Shown: piece after piece, positions 28,701-35,595 of the stretch
Layout: every line of letters starts with the position of its first letter
Position numbering within the stretch: position 1 is the stretch's first letter
Assembly: GCA_016780065.1 (NCBI GenBank)
Contig: JADHML010000001.1
Coordinates: 1-64,000, forward strand
Direction of reading: 5' to 3'
DNA length: 64,000 nt
DNA from: Flavobacteriaceae bacterium
GTDB taxonomy: Bacteria; Bacteroidota; Bacteroidia; Flavobacteriales; Flavobacteriaceae
Program-made: the position numbers and the translations under genes
Notes under the pieces: generated by a model
Seen by the model: only the letters and a program-made list of their open reading frames with translations
Told to the model about the DNA's origin: nothing
Databases searched by the model: none

Positions 28701-31700
28701 CATTGATGCCTATTTTGATTTGTCTTTCAAAGATCCTGTGTCTGGAACGGGAGTGATCAATGGAGTCAATGACTTTTGTGAAGGAACAGGCCCTTATGAT
28801 TATGAAATCACTGGACTGACAGGAACAACAGGCTACAATTGGAGTGTGAATCGCCTTTCAGCTCAAATTCTAGCTGATACAGACCCTAATGATGAGTTTG
28901 TCCGAATCGATTTTACAGAGCCGGGCAATTATGTCCTTACTGCCACGCCATTCAACAGCTGTGGCAATGCCGACCCTGTAAGTTATAATGTGACGGTAAA
29001 CCCCGATGGGGAACTTACGCATGACCCGGTAAGGGGTGCTTTAGATCAGGAGTTGTGTGAGGGAGTTTCGATCGATCCGATTGCCTTTGTAATAGGGGGC
29101 AGTACGGTCAATGCGACCATCGCTTGGGTAGATGAGCAAGGTGATCCAATCACAATTGATCCGTTTTCGTTTAGTCAAAACGGCAATGTATTTACGATAT
29201 CAGGGCTAAGCGGAGATATTTCTAGTACTCAGATCTATTCTTATACTGTCACTCCCGACAACGGTGGCTGTGTAGAGCCTCTTCCGATTACGGGTACGAT
29301 TACGATAAACCCCGATGGTGAGATTACGCATCTTACTGAAGACCCAACAGATCCTACGATTTCATTAGGTGCTTTGGATCAGACGCTTTGTGAGGGCGAG
29401 GCGATTGATGACATTGTATTTAGTGTAAGTGGAGGTGCTACGGATGTTGTAGTAGATGGTTTGCCTTTGGGTGTTGAGTATGTGTTTTCAAGCAATGTTC
29501 TCACGCTTTACGGAACTCCTTCGGATGACATCGACGGACAGGTTCGCATTCCTTACAGTGTTACCACTACAGGCAGTGGATGTGAGGAGCCTACACCGAT
29601 TACAGGATTGTTTATCATCAACCCTGATGGTGATCTTGCGCATGACCCCAACAGCGGCACTTTGAATCAGGAGTTGTGTGAGGGAGTTGCGATCGATCCG
29701 ATTGATTTTGTAATAGGGGGCAGTACGGTCAATGCGACCATCTCTTGGTTAGATGAAGACGGATCAACGGTTTCTCCGGCTGGATTTACATTTACACGAA
29801 GTGGCAATGTATTTACGATATCAGGGCTAAGCGGAGATGTTCCTAGTACTCAGATCTATTCTTATACTGTCACTCCCGACAGCGGTGGCTGTGTAGATCC
29901 CAATCCAATTACGGGTACGATTGTCGTAAACCCAGATGGTGATATTGCTCACGATCCTTCCAATGGTTCTATGGTTGATCAGATTCTTTGTGAAGGCGAG
30001 GCGATTGATCCAATTGAGTTTACCATTAGTGGTGGCGCAACAGGCGCGACGGTTACAGGACTACCAGCTGGAGTGACAGGTTCACTATTTGGTAGTGTAT
30101 TCACCATTTCAGGGGTTCCTACAGACGATATTTCTTCACCACAGTTGTACACTTATACCATCGACACAACTGGCAGTGCTGGTTGTGACGAAGGTCAGCT
30201 AACGGGTACGATTGCTGTAAACCCAGATGGTGAGATTGCTCACGATCCTTCCAATGGTTCTATGGTTGATCAGATCCTTTGTGAGGGTGACTCGATTGAT
30301 TCAATTGAGTTTACCATTAGTGGTGGCGCAACAGGCGCGACGGTTACAGGTTTACCAGCTGGAGTAATAGGTTCACTAAGTGGTAGTGTATTCACCATTT
30401 CAGGGGTTCTTACAGACAATATTTCTTCACCACAGTTATACACTTATACCATCGACACGACTGGCAGTGCTGGTTGTGACGAAGGTCAGCTAACGGGTAC
30501 GATTGCTGTAAACCCAGATGGTGAGATTGCACACGATCCTTCCAATGGTTCTATGGTTGATCAGATCCTTTGTGAGGGTGACTCGATTGATCCAATTGAG
30601 TTTACCATTAGTGGTGGCGCAACAGGTGCGACGGTTACAGGTTTACCAGCTGGAGTGACAGGTTCACTAAGTGGTAGTGTATTCACCATTTCAGGGGTTC
30701 CTACAGACGATATTTCTTCACCACAGTTGTACACTTATACTATCGACACGACTGGCAGTGCTGGTTGTGACGAAGGTCAGCTAACGGGTACGATTGCTGT
30801 AAACCCAGATGGTGATATCGCTCATGACCCTAACAGCGGCGCTTTGGATCAGACGCTTTGTGAGGGTGAGCCGATAGAGGATATTATCATTACTATAGGA
30901 GGTGGAGCCACAGCCGTAACGGTTACAGGTCTGCCCACAGGGGTGTCTGATACCTATGATAGCGCGACCAAAACGTTGACCATTTCAGGTGTACCTGCCA
31001 ATACCCAGCCCATTTTCAACTATATCATCACAACAACGGGGAGTGGATTGTGTGATGAACAAAGTTTAACAGGTAGCATTGCCATCAATCCGGACGGTAA
31101 TATTACTCACGATACGACACAAGGCTCGACCGATCAAGAAGTATGTGAGGGCAGCCCCATAGTCGATATCGTTTTTGCTGTTGGCGGTGGTGCTACGGAT
31201 GTGTTGGTTACAGGCTTGCCTTTTGGGGTTACCCATTTGCTTTCAAGTGGAGTTCTGACAATTTCCGGAACTCCATTGGATGATATCAGTGCCCAACAAG
31301 TCTACAATTACACCATCACAAGTGTTTCTGGCTTTTGTCCGGATGTTTTGACTGGGACGATTGTTGTAAACCCTGATGGTGATATTGCTCATGATCCTAA
31401 TAGCGGTTCTTTGGATCAGACCGTTTGTGAAGGCGCATTCATAGAGGATATCGAGTTTACCATTGGAGGAGGAGCCAGTGCTGTAAATGTTACTGGATTG
31501 CCCACGGGTGTTTCATACGCAGTAAATGGTAATACTGTGGTTATCTCAGGAATTCCTTCTAGCAGTCCTCCGCAAACCTTCAATTACACCATCACAACTA
31601 CTGGTAGTAATACTTGTAATGAGTCTTCAATTTTAGGAGTTATCGATACCAAACCCTCATTCTCAATAAGTCCTAGTTTTGAAGTACAGCCATTGGTTTG

Positions 31701-33195
31701 CTATGGAAATGAGGATGCATTCATTGAAGTGGACTTAACAGGTATTTTAACGCCTAATGAATCTTACACAGCTCGTTGGACAGGCGTGGGTGGTTTGAGT
31801 CTAGGCTATGAGAAAACTCAGCTTAACATCAATGACTCTGACACCAGTGTTATCGCCGAAAACTTACAAGCGGGTTCCTATGTGTTTGAGCTATGGGATA
31901 ATGAAGCTCAACAATGTGGTTATGTATCTGACCCAATCCTTATAGACGAAGTAAAACCCATATTTGTTCTCGCTGAACCCATTGACCCTGATAGTATTTC
32001 AGGCAATACAGTCACACTCACGGATGAGAATGGCGATGCCTTTACATACACTTCAACTTCTTCGAATGGTGGATATGTTCAAAAACCGTCATGTGAATCA
32101 ACCTCTGATGATGGGATCATAAAAATTCAAATTTTTGGAAACGACTATTTGAATACCGAAATCGAATGGGAATTTAAGGCTTTGACCTCTAATATATGGG
32201 TAAGCCTTACTACTTTGGACAACCAAGATCTTATAACAGGGCGTGCTGAAGGAATCTACAGAGTAACAGTAACAGAGAAGGATCCGCAAAATTCTGCTCG
32301 CTTGTGTTCTGTTCAAAGAGAAATACCACTCATCCGAGATGTAGTAGAGGTTCAAAACCTATGTATGGGCGAACCAGGGTATTTGTCTATTGAGTTGGTT
32401 GATTTTATTGGCACTCCCACATTTACTTACAACGAAGAGGTTATTGTACCCCTTCAAGGGCCAGATGTAATAGACCTTATCAGTACTTATGTCTTGCCCA
32501 TCACACTCATTGAAGACGCAGATCTTGTGATCTCCAACGAAGACAATTGCAGCCGAACCATTCCTACCATGGATGTTAACAATTTTGGTATCCTCAATCT
32601 TGAGGATAGTGTCCTGCCCGATCCTGATTTTATTTACACCAGCGTTTCCTCGAGAAGAAGCCAAGGATTAAAAGTTGGGGAAGATGTCACTTTTGAAGTA
32701 GATGATCCGAATGACCGATACTACAGTCTTGAGTGGGATTTTGGAGATGGTTCTCCAACAGTCTTGACCACTGACAAACAAGTCACCCATATTTTCGATA
32801 GAGAACAGGTTTATGATGTTACACTTACCGTTTATGGAAAAGAGGATGGGTGTTTAAAACAAATCACAAAACCAGTTCAGATTGGCGGTGGGTATGTCTT
32901 GCTTTTGCCCAATGTGTTTACTCCCAATGGCGATGGTATCAACGATGAGTTTTTACCGGAGTTCACTGGCTTTAAAAATATTTCGATGAGCATCTTCGAT
33001 GCTTCCGGAAGCTTGTTATTTGAGTCGATAAACGAACGAGGAAGTGATTTCTTTAGTACAGATGTGCCCATCATCAAACCATGGGACGGGGCCAATGCAG
33101 ACTTGACAAATAAGTTGTTTGTTTGTCACATTGTTGGAACTCTGTTTAATGACGAGATTGTCACCAAAACAACTACAATTCAAATATTAAAGTAA
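19756..33195 (+). CDS. Giant repeat surface protein with T9SS type B sorting domain (SprB-like adhesin)
   Basis: This 4479-residue protein has a signal peptide ending near residue 28 (SSYAF). Thirteen DUF5011-type Ig-like repeats follow (about residues 43-1090), each with DNVDGDIT-like and YNVSDAAGN-like motifs. A PKD-like segment and two SprB-type repeats come next. Then come about 18 repeats of ~91 residues with TICEG and a second Cys (1352-2995), a PKD-like stretch, and nine NPDG repeats (3082-3964). A degenerate tail leads to a PKD domain (YSLEWDFGDGSP) and the type B C-terminal domain (NVFTPNGDGINDEF to the end). That domain directs secretion by the type IX (Por) system. No enzyme motif is visible. 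The best reading is a long filamentous adhesin like SprB of gliding flavobacteria. It is followed after 1 nt by a SprF/PorP gene. Confidence 0.92.
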   Translation: MFGVMRYYLLCVTTMVVAMASIDSSYAFTSHENNVHNLNILQAPTITLLGDNEIILSQGQFFDEPGYEAFDVDGNDITSDVVVSYDFDETAPLNTPGNYVVSYNVTDAANNPAAEVTRTVIVLDTEPPVITLNDPNPLTLDQGEAFTDPGYSAIDNVDGDITSNVVVDPPNFNTSEAGTFTITYNVTDAANNPAEEQVRTVIVLDTEAPVITLNEPNPFTVNQGQIFTDPGYSAIDNVDGVITSNVVVNPTNFDTSEAGTFTITYNVSDAADNPAAEAVRTVIVLDKEAPVIILNDPNPLTLDQGEAFTDPGYSAIDNFDGIITSNVVVTPPDFNASEAGTFILRYNVSDAANNPAAEVTRTVIVLDTESPVITLNGPNPFTVNQGQVFTDPGYVATDNFDGNITSNVDVIPTDFSTLEAGTFTITYNVSDAANNPAEEKVRTVIVLDTEAPVITLDGDNPYIIQVGLPYVEPGVSAIDNVDGIINESEISVDSNLNVNEVGVYSIEYTAIDTSGNTASETRIVQVVDNEAPIISLFGSPNITLNQGDVYTDPGYSASDNVDGDITNNVVVNPTAFDTSEAGTVFISYNVSDSSGNAAEEKIRTVVVLDTEAPIITLSPPSPYTVNQGQVFTDPGYSAIDNLDGNITSNVVVTPSNFSTSEAGTFTLRYNVSDAASNDAVEQTRTVIVLDTEPPVIDILGANPMSINQGESYVELGARATDNVDGTVTPIDINGSVDSSTPGIYNIVYSATDSSGNIGTATRVVNVIDQIPPVITVLGDTSLTVNQDQVFTDPGYTATDNVDGDITNNVVVTPPNFNTSQAGVFVISYNVSDAAGNAAATKTRTIEVLDTEDPVIVFLGGNPDTTPYGEPYVEPGVYATDNVDGNINQTAFNINYTTLNTNALGTYNVSYTVSDSSGNTATANRIVNVVDETPPVINILGQISTSIDQGEPYTDAGATAFDQIDGDLTPRIVTTPASLNTSSAGTFSIEYSVVDNAGNEATATRTVIVNDTEPPVITLLGDNPLDMGQGSGYTEPGFEVTDNVDNNLAELLSPDISNLDVNSPGEYEVYYDISDSAGNDAVQQVRTVIVHPLPGTPTQIFDPAQTIYQGDTGLSFSVSSVTNADSYVWNFPSGATIVSGNGTNSVVVDFSTDAVSGQVTVYATNTYGAGQTSPVYNLVVEPKPKALTGDNREICLGEETILGAASVPGSTYSWSSVPVDSSINFPTSSNPTVQPQVTTIYTLTETFSNGVSTTNSVQVLVNPVPQAEVISDTTLCENQSISIGGDGGNGNTFSWTSLPAGFSSSLANPTLSPSDLTQTRTYYLTETNPSTGCSTTNSVTITVEELPVISAGPSSDTICETENQYLLDQATSSQTSGVDYQWTVVGGNSSQFSDSNSLNPVFTPSAQDKANGSVLLQLTATPNAFCAATPVVSQLTLNFEPAPIADAGPSGTICGDGSFQIAATAANGTIRWEAVGATRGFLNNYNISNPIYTPSAEDVAAGQASFRLVVSPNNPCDEDVDGGTVTINITEPHSVSLPSSYVMCEDDANIQLSATIQNESSIVWETSGDGVFVPANGANTSNPIYQPGPSDIANGGATLTVRVEGNGVCSAEKQAETLITINKNPVVDAGPPGTFCEDGIELSSASATNYDTVTWTVIGGNGQFLPNNLVPNPTYVPGPLDFTNGTVTLKIEATPLDSCSDTDSDVAIFEVYNNPLVNAGPDATICEGDSFTLSQATATYQTSIEWVTSGTGSFNDLSVRNPIYRPSLADIDNQSVTLTMNVTAQGSCSDDQNSMVLSIVKKPVIDAGSDLTLCQGEEVQISASAQYYASIQWTKQGGSGVLLNNDSLSPIYQSSPDDVGRITLTMTAQPLDANGNACGVPVSDELILLVGETPTVEVGGNATICEGESFSFENGRVSATEYSNLTWTAVGQGDGTFSGGNSTTPTYTPDAFDIGNGSVVLRLTATPNEPCSTPAVDEMTLFITQTPEVYAGEDVSLCEDQNVLVVQDATATNYETLLWSSSGSSGTLSNPDQLEVTYVPSAQDLALGQITLTLTATGPLSCGEVVVDTKAISFVKNPVASAGADALICDTGGYELSDAEASEASSVIWVSSGDGIFIPSRQDLNPTYIPGKEDIANGGDITLTLTALSNSPCTESVSDPMLLTLDPSPRVELGPDRSICEGSDLTFELIEGADVAHASSYWWSTSGDGRFTSRTVLNPTYTPGSLDKSNGEAITLTLTLGGSSTCTNTVSDSFELTIVDQLVVNAGPDVSICEDGYTVSGAGQTQNFSSVLWTISEGSGTLQNPNSLTPTFIPSSDGVIAGQAKLLLTAEPIAPCEGTLTDEIVLSIDANPVVEAGLPITICEGETINVNGASVTVPNGGYLWSSSGNGILKGADTLTPTYIPSPEEIQAQQAVLALTAQATGACSGEISDQLIIQINPKPEVYAGENITICEGESFTTSQAFVNDGANPVWSTSSTNELFPFSDPNSVITTYTPTEADITNGFVDLTLTADPLAPCSGTESSTIRLSISRAPVINATTTLATICDNETYTVSGLTADFVTTYSWDTDGDGRFSNRTIAEPEYIPGPNDKTSGGATLTLTATGLTGCVPIPQDIELTIDPSPEIILQTNSISTCSSTDPVVLSGNIINYESAISWTSSGVGGSFVNSDDPNPEYTPSAQDLANGEVTLTVEATPTNSCTVSAFKDVTIYFVDRVVVDAGSHQTICEGSSYLVQGADLDNHSSFTWITSGDGQFLNSNTLTPEYIPGNGDINLGSATLTLRADGLAGCSDSDEDSIILTIARKATADAGPETDTSCQNAPYALAGIATNELSVEWLTSGDGGFTDIYDRNPNYNPGPNDILNGRVTLTFRAYSQSPCTDFTEDTLILDLQSPPTVDAGPDDEVCIGESYAISNATILNTPNGTPGVLNQDYQSIKWITDGSGTFSDDSVINPTYIPTSTDYANGSVRLTLQVTPSAACDSGNTIDAYFDLSFKDPVSGTGVINGVNDFCEGTGPYDYEITGLTGTTGYNWSVNRLSAQILADTDPNDEFVRIDFTEPGNYVLTATPFNSCGNADPVSYNVTVNPDGELTHDPVRGALDQELCEGVSIDPIAFVIGGSTVNATIAWVDEQGDPITIDPFSFSQNGNVFTISGLSGDISSTQIYSYTVTPDNGGCVEPLPITGTITINPDGEITHLTEDPTDPTISLGALDQTLCEGEAIDDIVFSVSGGATDVVVDGLPLGVEYVFSSNVLTLYGTPSDDIDGQVRIPYSVTTTGSGCEEPTPITGLFIINPDGDLAHDPNSGTLNQELCEGVAIDPIDFVIGGSTVNATISWLDEDGSTVSPAGFTFTRSGNVFTISGLSGDVPSTQIYSYTVTPDSGGCVDPNPITGTIVVNPDGDIAHDPSNGSMVDQILCEGEAIDPIEFTISGGATGATVTGLPAGVTGSLFGSVFTISGVPTDDISSPQLYTYTIDTTGSAGCDEGQLTGTIAVNPDGEIAHDPSNGSMVDQILCEGDSIDSIEFTISGGATGATVTGLPAGVIGSLSGSVFTISGVLTDNISSPQLYTYTIDTTGSAGCDEGQLTGTIAVNPDGEIAHDPSNGSMVDQILCEGDSIDPIEFTISGGATGATVTGLPAGVTGSLSGSVFTISGVPTDDISSPQLYTYTIDTTGSAGCDEGQLTGTIAVNPDGDIAHDPNSGALDQTLCEGEPIEDIIITIGGGATAVTVTGLPTGVSDTYDSATKTLTISGVPANTQPIFNYIITTTGSGLCDEQSLTGSIAINPDGNITHDTTQGSTDQEVCEGSPIVDIVFAVGGGATDVLVTGLPFGVTHLLSSGVLTISGTPLDDISAQQVYNYTITSVSGFCPDVLTGTIVVNPDGDIAHDPNSGSLDQTVCEGAFIEDIEFTIGGGASAVNVTGLPTGVSYAVNGNTVVISGIPSSSPPQTFNYTITTTGSNTCNESSILGVIDTKPSFSISPSFEVQPLVCYGNEDAFIEVDLTGILTPNESYTARWTGVGGLSLGYEKTQLNINDSDTSVIAENLQAGSYVFELWDNEAQQCGYVSDPILIDEVKPIFVLAEPIDPDSISGNTVTLTDENGDAFTYTSTSSNGGYVQKPSCESTSDDGIIKIQIFGNDYLNTEIEWEFKALTSNIWVSLTTLDNQDLITGRAEGIYRVTVTEKDPQNSARLCSVQREIPLIRDVVEVQNLCMGEPGYLSIELVDFIGTPTFTYNEEVIVPLQGPDVIDLISTYVLPITLIEDADLVISNEDNCSRTIPTMDVNNFGILNLEDSVLPDPDFIYTSVSSRRSQGLKVGEDVTFEVDDPNDRYYSLEWDFGDGSPTVLTTDKQVTHIFDREQVYDVTLTVYGKEDGCLKQITKPVQIGGGYVLLLPNVFTPNGDGINDEFLPEFTGFKNISMSIFDASGSLLFESINERGSDFFSTDVPIIKPWDGANADLTNKLFVCHIVGTLFNDEIVTKTTTIQILK
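19882..23025 (+). repeat. 13 tandem DUF5011-like Ig repeats (about 240 bp each)
   Basis: Each unit runs from P(P/A)VITL to VIVLDTE, about 78-82 residues. The DNA shows a higher-order pattern: units 2+3 resemble units 4+5 at a 486-nt offset, and a block ending unit 1 is repeated almost exactly 729 nt later at the end of unit 4. Later units are more diverged. Confidence 0.85.
23809..28740 (+). repeat. About 18 tandem ~91-residue repeats with two cysteines
   Basis: Units begin DAGPxxTICEG and contain W.SSGDG.F, NPTYIPG..DI.NG and TLTLTA, with a second Cys about 60-65 residues after the first. They end before the next NAG/DAG. Regular Cys spacing suggests one disulfide per domain in the extracellular protein. 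They resemble PKD/Ig-like folds but I cannot name a database family. Confidence 0.8.
28999..31647 (+). repeat. Nine NPDG repeats (about 93-105 residues each)
   Basis: Each unit starts NPDG(E/D)(I/L)(A/T)H, contains a CEG motif and an FTISG or similar strand, and ends TGTI.V or close variants. Units 1 and 3 share near-identical DNA segments, and units 4-6 are nearly identical to each other. Confidence 0.85.
29931..30803 (+). repeat. Three nearly identical 291-bp tandem copies
   Basis: The boundary CCCAGATGGT recurs at a spacing of exactly 291 nt (ending at 29940, 30231, 30522 and 30813). The three copies differ at only a small number of positions, far fewer than other units in the gene. This points to recent duplication or ongoing gene conversion. 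Copy number changes here would keep the reading frame, as 291 is divisible by 3. Confidence 0.9.
32899..33192 (+). other. T9SS type B C-terminal sorting domain
   Basis: The last ~100 residues begin at LPNVFTPNGDGINDEF and end TKTTTIQILK, the pattern of gliding-motility-associated C-terminal (type B) domains. A PKD domain precedes it (EWDFGDGSP, about 32730-32760). It marks the protein as a type IX secretion substrate. Confidence 0.92.
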
Positions 33196-33196
33196 T

Positions 33197-34201
33197 ATGA
33201 AAAAGCTTGTGATATATATTTGTTTTGTGATTGTCTGGAGCGCAACACACGCCCAAGACACTTATTTTAATCAAATCCGCCATACCCAGTTCACAAACCC
33301 CAGTTTTTATGGACTCAATACCCAATCATTTGCTGGGGTGGGCTACAACTCTATTTCATACACTACTAATGCATCTATAGACACCAAAATATTCTATGGA
33401 GTAAAGAGTTTTGATGATTTAAACTTTAGCATTTCTGCCGATTTCTCCAACTTTATGATTAGTCAATATGGACTGTCACAAAACATCCTAAACCTTTCCT
33501 ACATCTATAAATTACAGATTGCTAATGGCGCTTATCTGCTCCCTAGCATCAGTGCGGGATTGGGTTTTAATCAATTAAGAAAACCAGATTTAATTTTTGG
33601 AGATCAATTAGATCTCCCTAATGCGACTTATTCGAATGTTTCTAACGATCCTCTTTCTTATGCTGGATTGAGTAGCAATTATCTAGATTTAGGAGCGGCC
33701 ATCATGCTTTATAATGAAAATTTCATGGTAGGGGCTTCAATAAAACATTTGAATAAGCCAGACATTTCAATGAACAAGGAGTACAATCTCAAAAAACCGA
33801 TGAGTATTTCTTTTCAAGCGGCATATGAAAGAGATATCAATTATTTTAATAGAGGGTTTTTGCCGCCAGATTCCTTTTTGTATTTATATACTTCAGCCAC
33901 TTCAGCTGGAGACTTGATGAGGGTATATGCGGGTCAAGAGCTTATCCTTGGTGGCTTAACCTTAGGGGTTCATGAAATATTTACTTCCAACAAATCATCT
34001 AATGCAACCTTGTTAGGGGTGAACTTCGGCTTGAATGTGGAGGTGTATGAGTTTAATTTTTCTTACAACTTCCCTTTATCAAGAAATCAAAGTGTATATC
34101 CTCCTAACATATTTGAGCTCTCCATGACCATCAAGTTTGATCGGTTTCTTAGAAATAACCTAGGTTATTTCAAGCGATTAAAAACAGACGGCTTTTATTA
34201 G
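33197..34201 (+). CDS. PorP/SprF family type IX secretion membrane protein
   Basis: The protein has 334 residues with a signal peptide ending THAQ. The family hallmark DTYFNQIRHTQFTNPSFYG follows, then a predicted outer-membrane beta-barrel. SprF of Flavobacterium johnsoniae is needed to localise SprB to the cell surface, and PorP/SprF paralogues usually sit directly after type B substrates. Here the gene starts 1 nt after the stop of the giant protein gene, so it is co-transcribed and likely its dedicated export partner. It contains no SprB-like adhesin region itself. Confidence 0.92.
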   Translation: MKKLVIYICFVIVWSATHAQDTYFNQIRHTQFTNPSFYGLNTQSFAGVGYNSISYTTNASIDTKIFYGVKSFDDLNFSISADFSNFMISQYGLSQNILNLSYIYKLQIANGAYLLPSISAGLGFNQLRKPDLIFGDQLDLPNATYSNVSNDPLSYAGLSSNYLDLGAAIMLYNENFMVGASIKHLNKPDISMNKEYNLKKPMSISFQAAYERDINYFNRGFLPPDSFLYLYTSATSAGDLMRVYAGQELILGGLTLGVHEIFTSNKSSNATLLGVNFGLNVEVYEFNFSYNFPLSRNQSVYPPNIFELSMTIKFDRFLRNNLGYFKRLKTDGFY

Positions 34202-34211
34202 CCACACACAA

Positions 34212-35447
34212 TTAGTTGTCTTTTATAAATCCTTGGCTTACTTCAAAACAGCGTAAGTCAAAATAGGATACAGCAGCCAATAGATGGTCAAAAATATCAG
34301 CGGTGATATGCTCATAGTTTTTCCATACTTTATCACTGCTAAATGCGTAAATTTCAAGAGGTGTGCTTCCATAAGAAGTAGTGGGTAACTGCCTGCACAT
34401 AATGGTGAGTTCGTTGCTGATTTTTGGATGGTGTTCTAAGTAATTCTCGATATACTTTCGGTATAATCCCAAATTAGTCAAGTTTCTTCCATTGATTGCC
34501 AAACTTTTATCTACATCTTGATTGGCTTTTTCAATCTCTTCTTTGCGTTCTTTTAGATAACTGGCAACACGTTCAATGCGTTGTAAATCGGTCAACTCTT
34601 CGTCTTTAAGAAACCGAATGCTTTGAGTTTGTATCAGCATAGACCTTTTGATACGGCGCCCGCCCGACTCAGCCATTCCACGCCAATTTTTAAACGAGTC
34701 GGATATCAAGTTGTAAGTGGGAATGGTCGTGATGGTCTTGTCAAAATTTTGAACCTTAACCGTGGACAGATTTATTTCAATAACATCTCCGTCAGCCCCA
34801 TATTTTTCCATGGTTACCCAATCTCCGATACGGACCAAATCATTGGCTGCAATTTGAATACTCGCTACAAATCCTAATATGGTATCTTTAAAAATCAACA
34901 ACAATACGGCTGATAAGGCACCCATAGCGGTCAAAAAGTAACCAATTTCCCTACCCGTAATTATTGAGAACAAAACGACTATACCAACAACCCATATCAC
35001 AATCATAAAGACCTGTATGTAGCTATCTATGGGTTTGTCTTTAAAAGATTCGAGGGTTCTTAAGTAACTGCGGATTGCATGAAGCAAACTGCGTAATATC
35101 CAAACGGTTATAAGTACTCCGTAAGCATTAAGAATGGTGTTGAGTACATCGCTCACTCCTATACGATCTATGACCCAAATGGGAAGTACCGCATTCAAAA
35201 AGAAATAAGGAAATAATTGGGCAACATAGGTTGGGAATCTTGCCTCCAATAGATAGTCGTCAAGATGCGTTTTGGTGCGTCTGGCCAAACGTTTAAAAAG
35301 ACCTTTGACCAAACCTTTGGCCATTAGGTCCAGGCCAACGGCTACTATAATTAAGACAATGCTTACTGCCAAAAAATCGACCCACCATATCAAATCGACA
35401 TTCCATCCTTTATCAAGAAGAAACTCTAAAAGTATTTTACGATCCAT
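34212..35447 (-). CDS. ybdG: MscS-family mechanosensitive channel, YbdG type
   Basis: The protein has 411 residues with several N-terminal membrane segments. The MscS core contains DWVTMEKYGADGDVIEINLS, KVQNFDKTITTIPTYN and SFKNWRGMAESGGRRIKRS. This combination matches Escherichia coli YbdG, a small-conductance member of the MscS superfamily that responds to mild osmotic downshock. It resides in the inner membrane. The start at 35447 fits a TATTTTTG element at 35468-35461 on the same strand. It converges on the SprF gene (10 nt apart). Confidence 0.93.
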   Translation of the reverse strand: MDRKILLEFLLDKGWNVDLIWWVDFLAVSIVLIIVAVGLDLMAKGLVKGLFKRLARRTKTHLDDYLLEARFPTYVAQLFPYFFLNAVLPIWVIDRIGVSDVLNTILNAYGVLITVWILRSLLHAIRSYLRTLESFKDKPIDSYIQVFMIVIWVVGIVVLFSIITGREIGYFLTAMGALSAVLLLIFKDTILGFVASIQIAANDLVRIGDWVTMEKYGADGDVIEINLSTVKVQNFDKTITTIPTYNLISDSFKNWRGMAESGGRRIKRSMLIQTQSIRFLKDEELTDLQRIERVASYLKERKEEIEKANQDVDKSLAINGRNLTNLGLYRKYIENYLEHHPKISNELTIMCRQLPTTSYGSTPLEIYAFSSDKVWKNYEHITADIFDHLLAAVSYFDLRCFEVSQGFIKDN

Positions 35448-35460
35448 AGAACAAATTTCT

Positions 35461-35468
35461 CAAAAATA
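35461..35468 (-). promoter_or_regulatory. Candidate -7 element of ybdG
   Basis: TATTTTTG on the minus strand matches TAnnTTTG and ends 13 nt before the ATG at 35447, giving a short leader. The -33 element is not clear. Confidence 0.5.
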
Positions 35469-35511
35469 CTATCTTTATGACAATTGAAATACTTATTCCC
35501 GTTAGGCAAGC

Positions 35512-35550
35512 AAAAAAAACGCCTGCACAAATGGGGTGTAGTGCAGGCGT
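35512..35550 (-). terminator. Strong hairpin with T-run in the divergent ybdG/histidine kinase spacer
   Basis: ACGCCTGCAC (35519-35528) and GTGCAGGCGT (35541-35550) form a perfect 10-bp stem with a 12-nt loop. Eight A residues lie to its left, which read as a T-run on the minus strand, so it looks like an intrinsic terminator for leftward transcription. It sits upstream of the ybdG promoter, so it may insulate ybdG or stop antisense transcripts; no minus-strand gene obviously needs it. Confidence 0.7.
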
Positions 35551-35595
35551 CAAAACAATAACTAACAAAAAATATTTAAGTTTTAATACTTTAAC

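Noticed and set aside
19882-31647. Tandem repeats considered as a CRISPR array
   Set aside because: Units are 240-300 bp, coding, in frame and without short unique spacers, and no cas genes are present.
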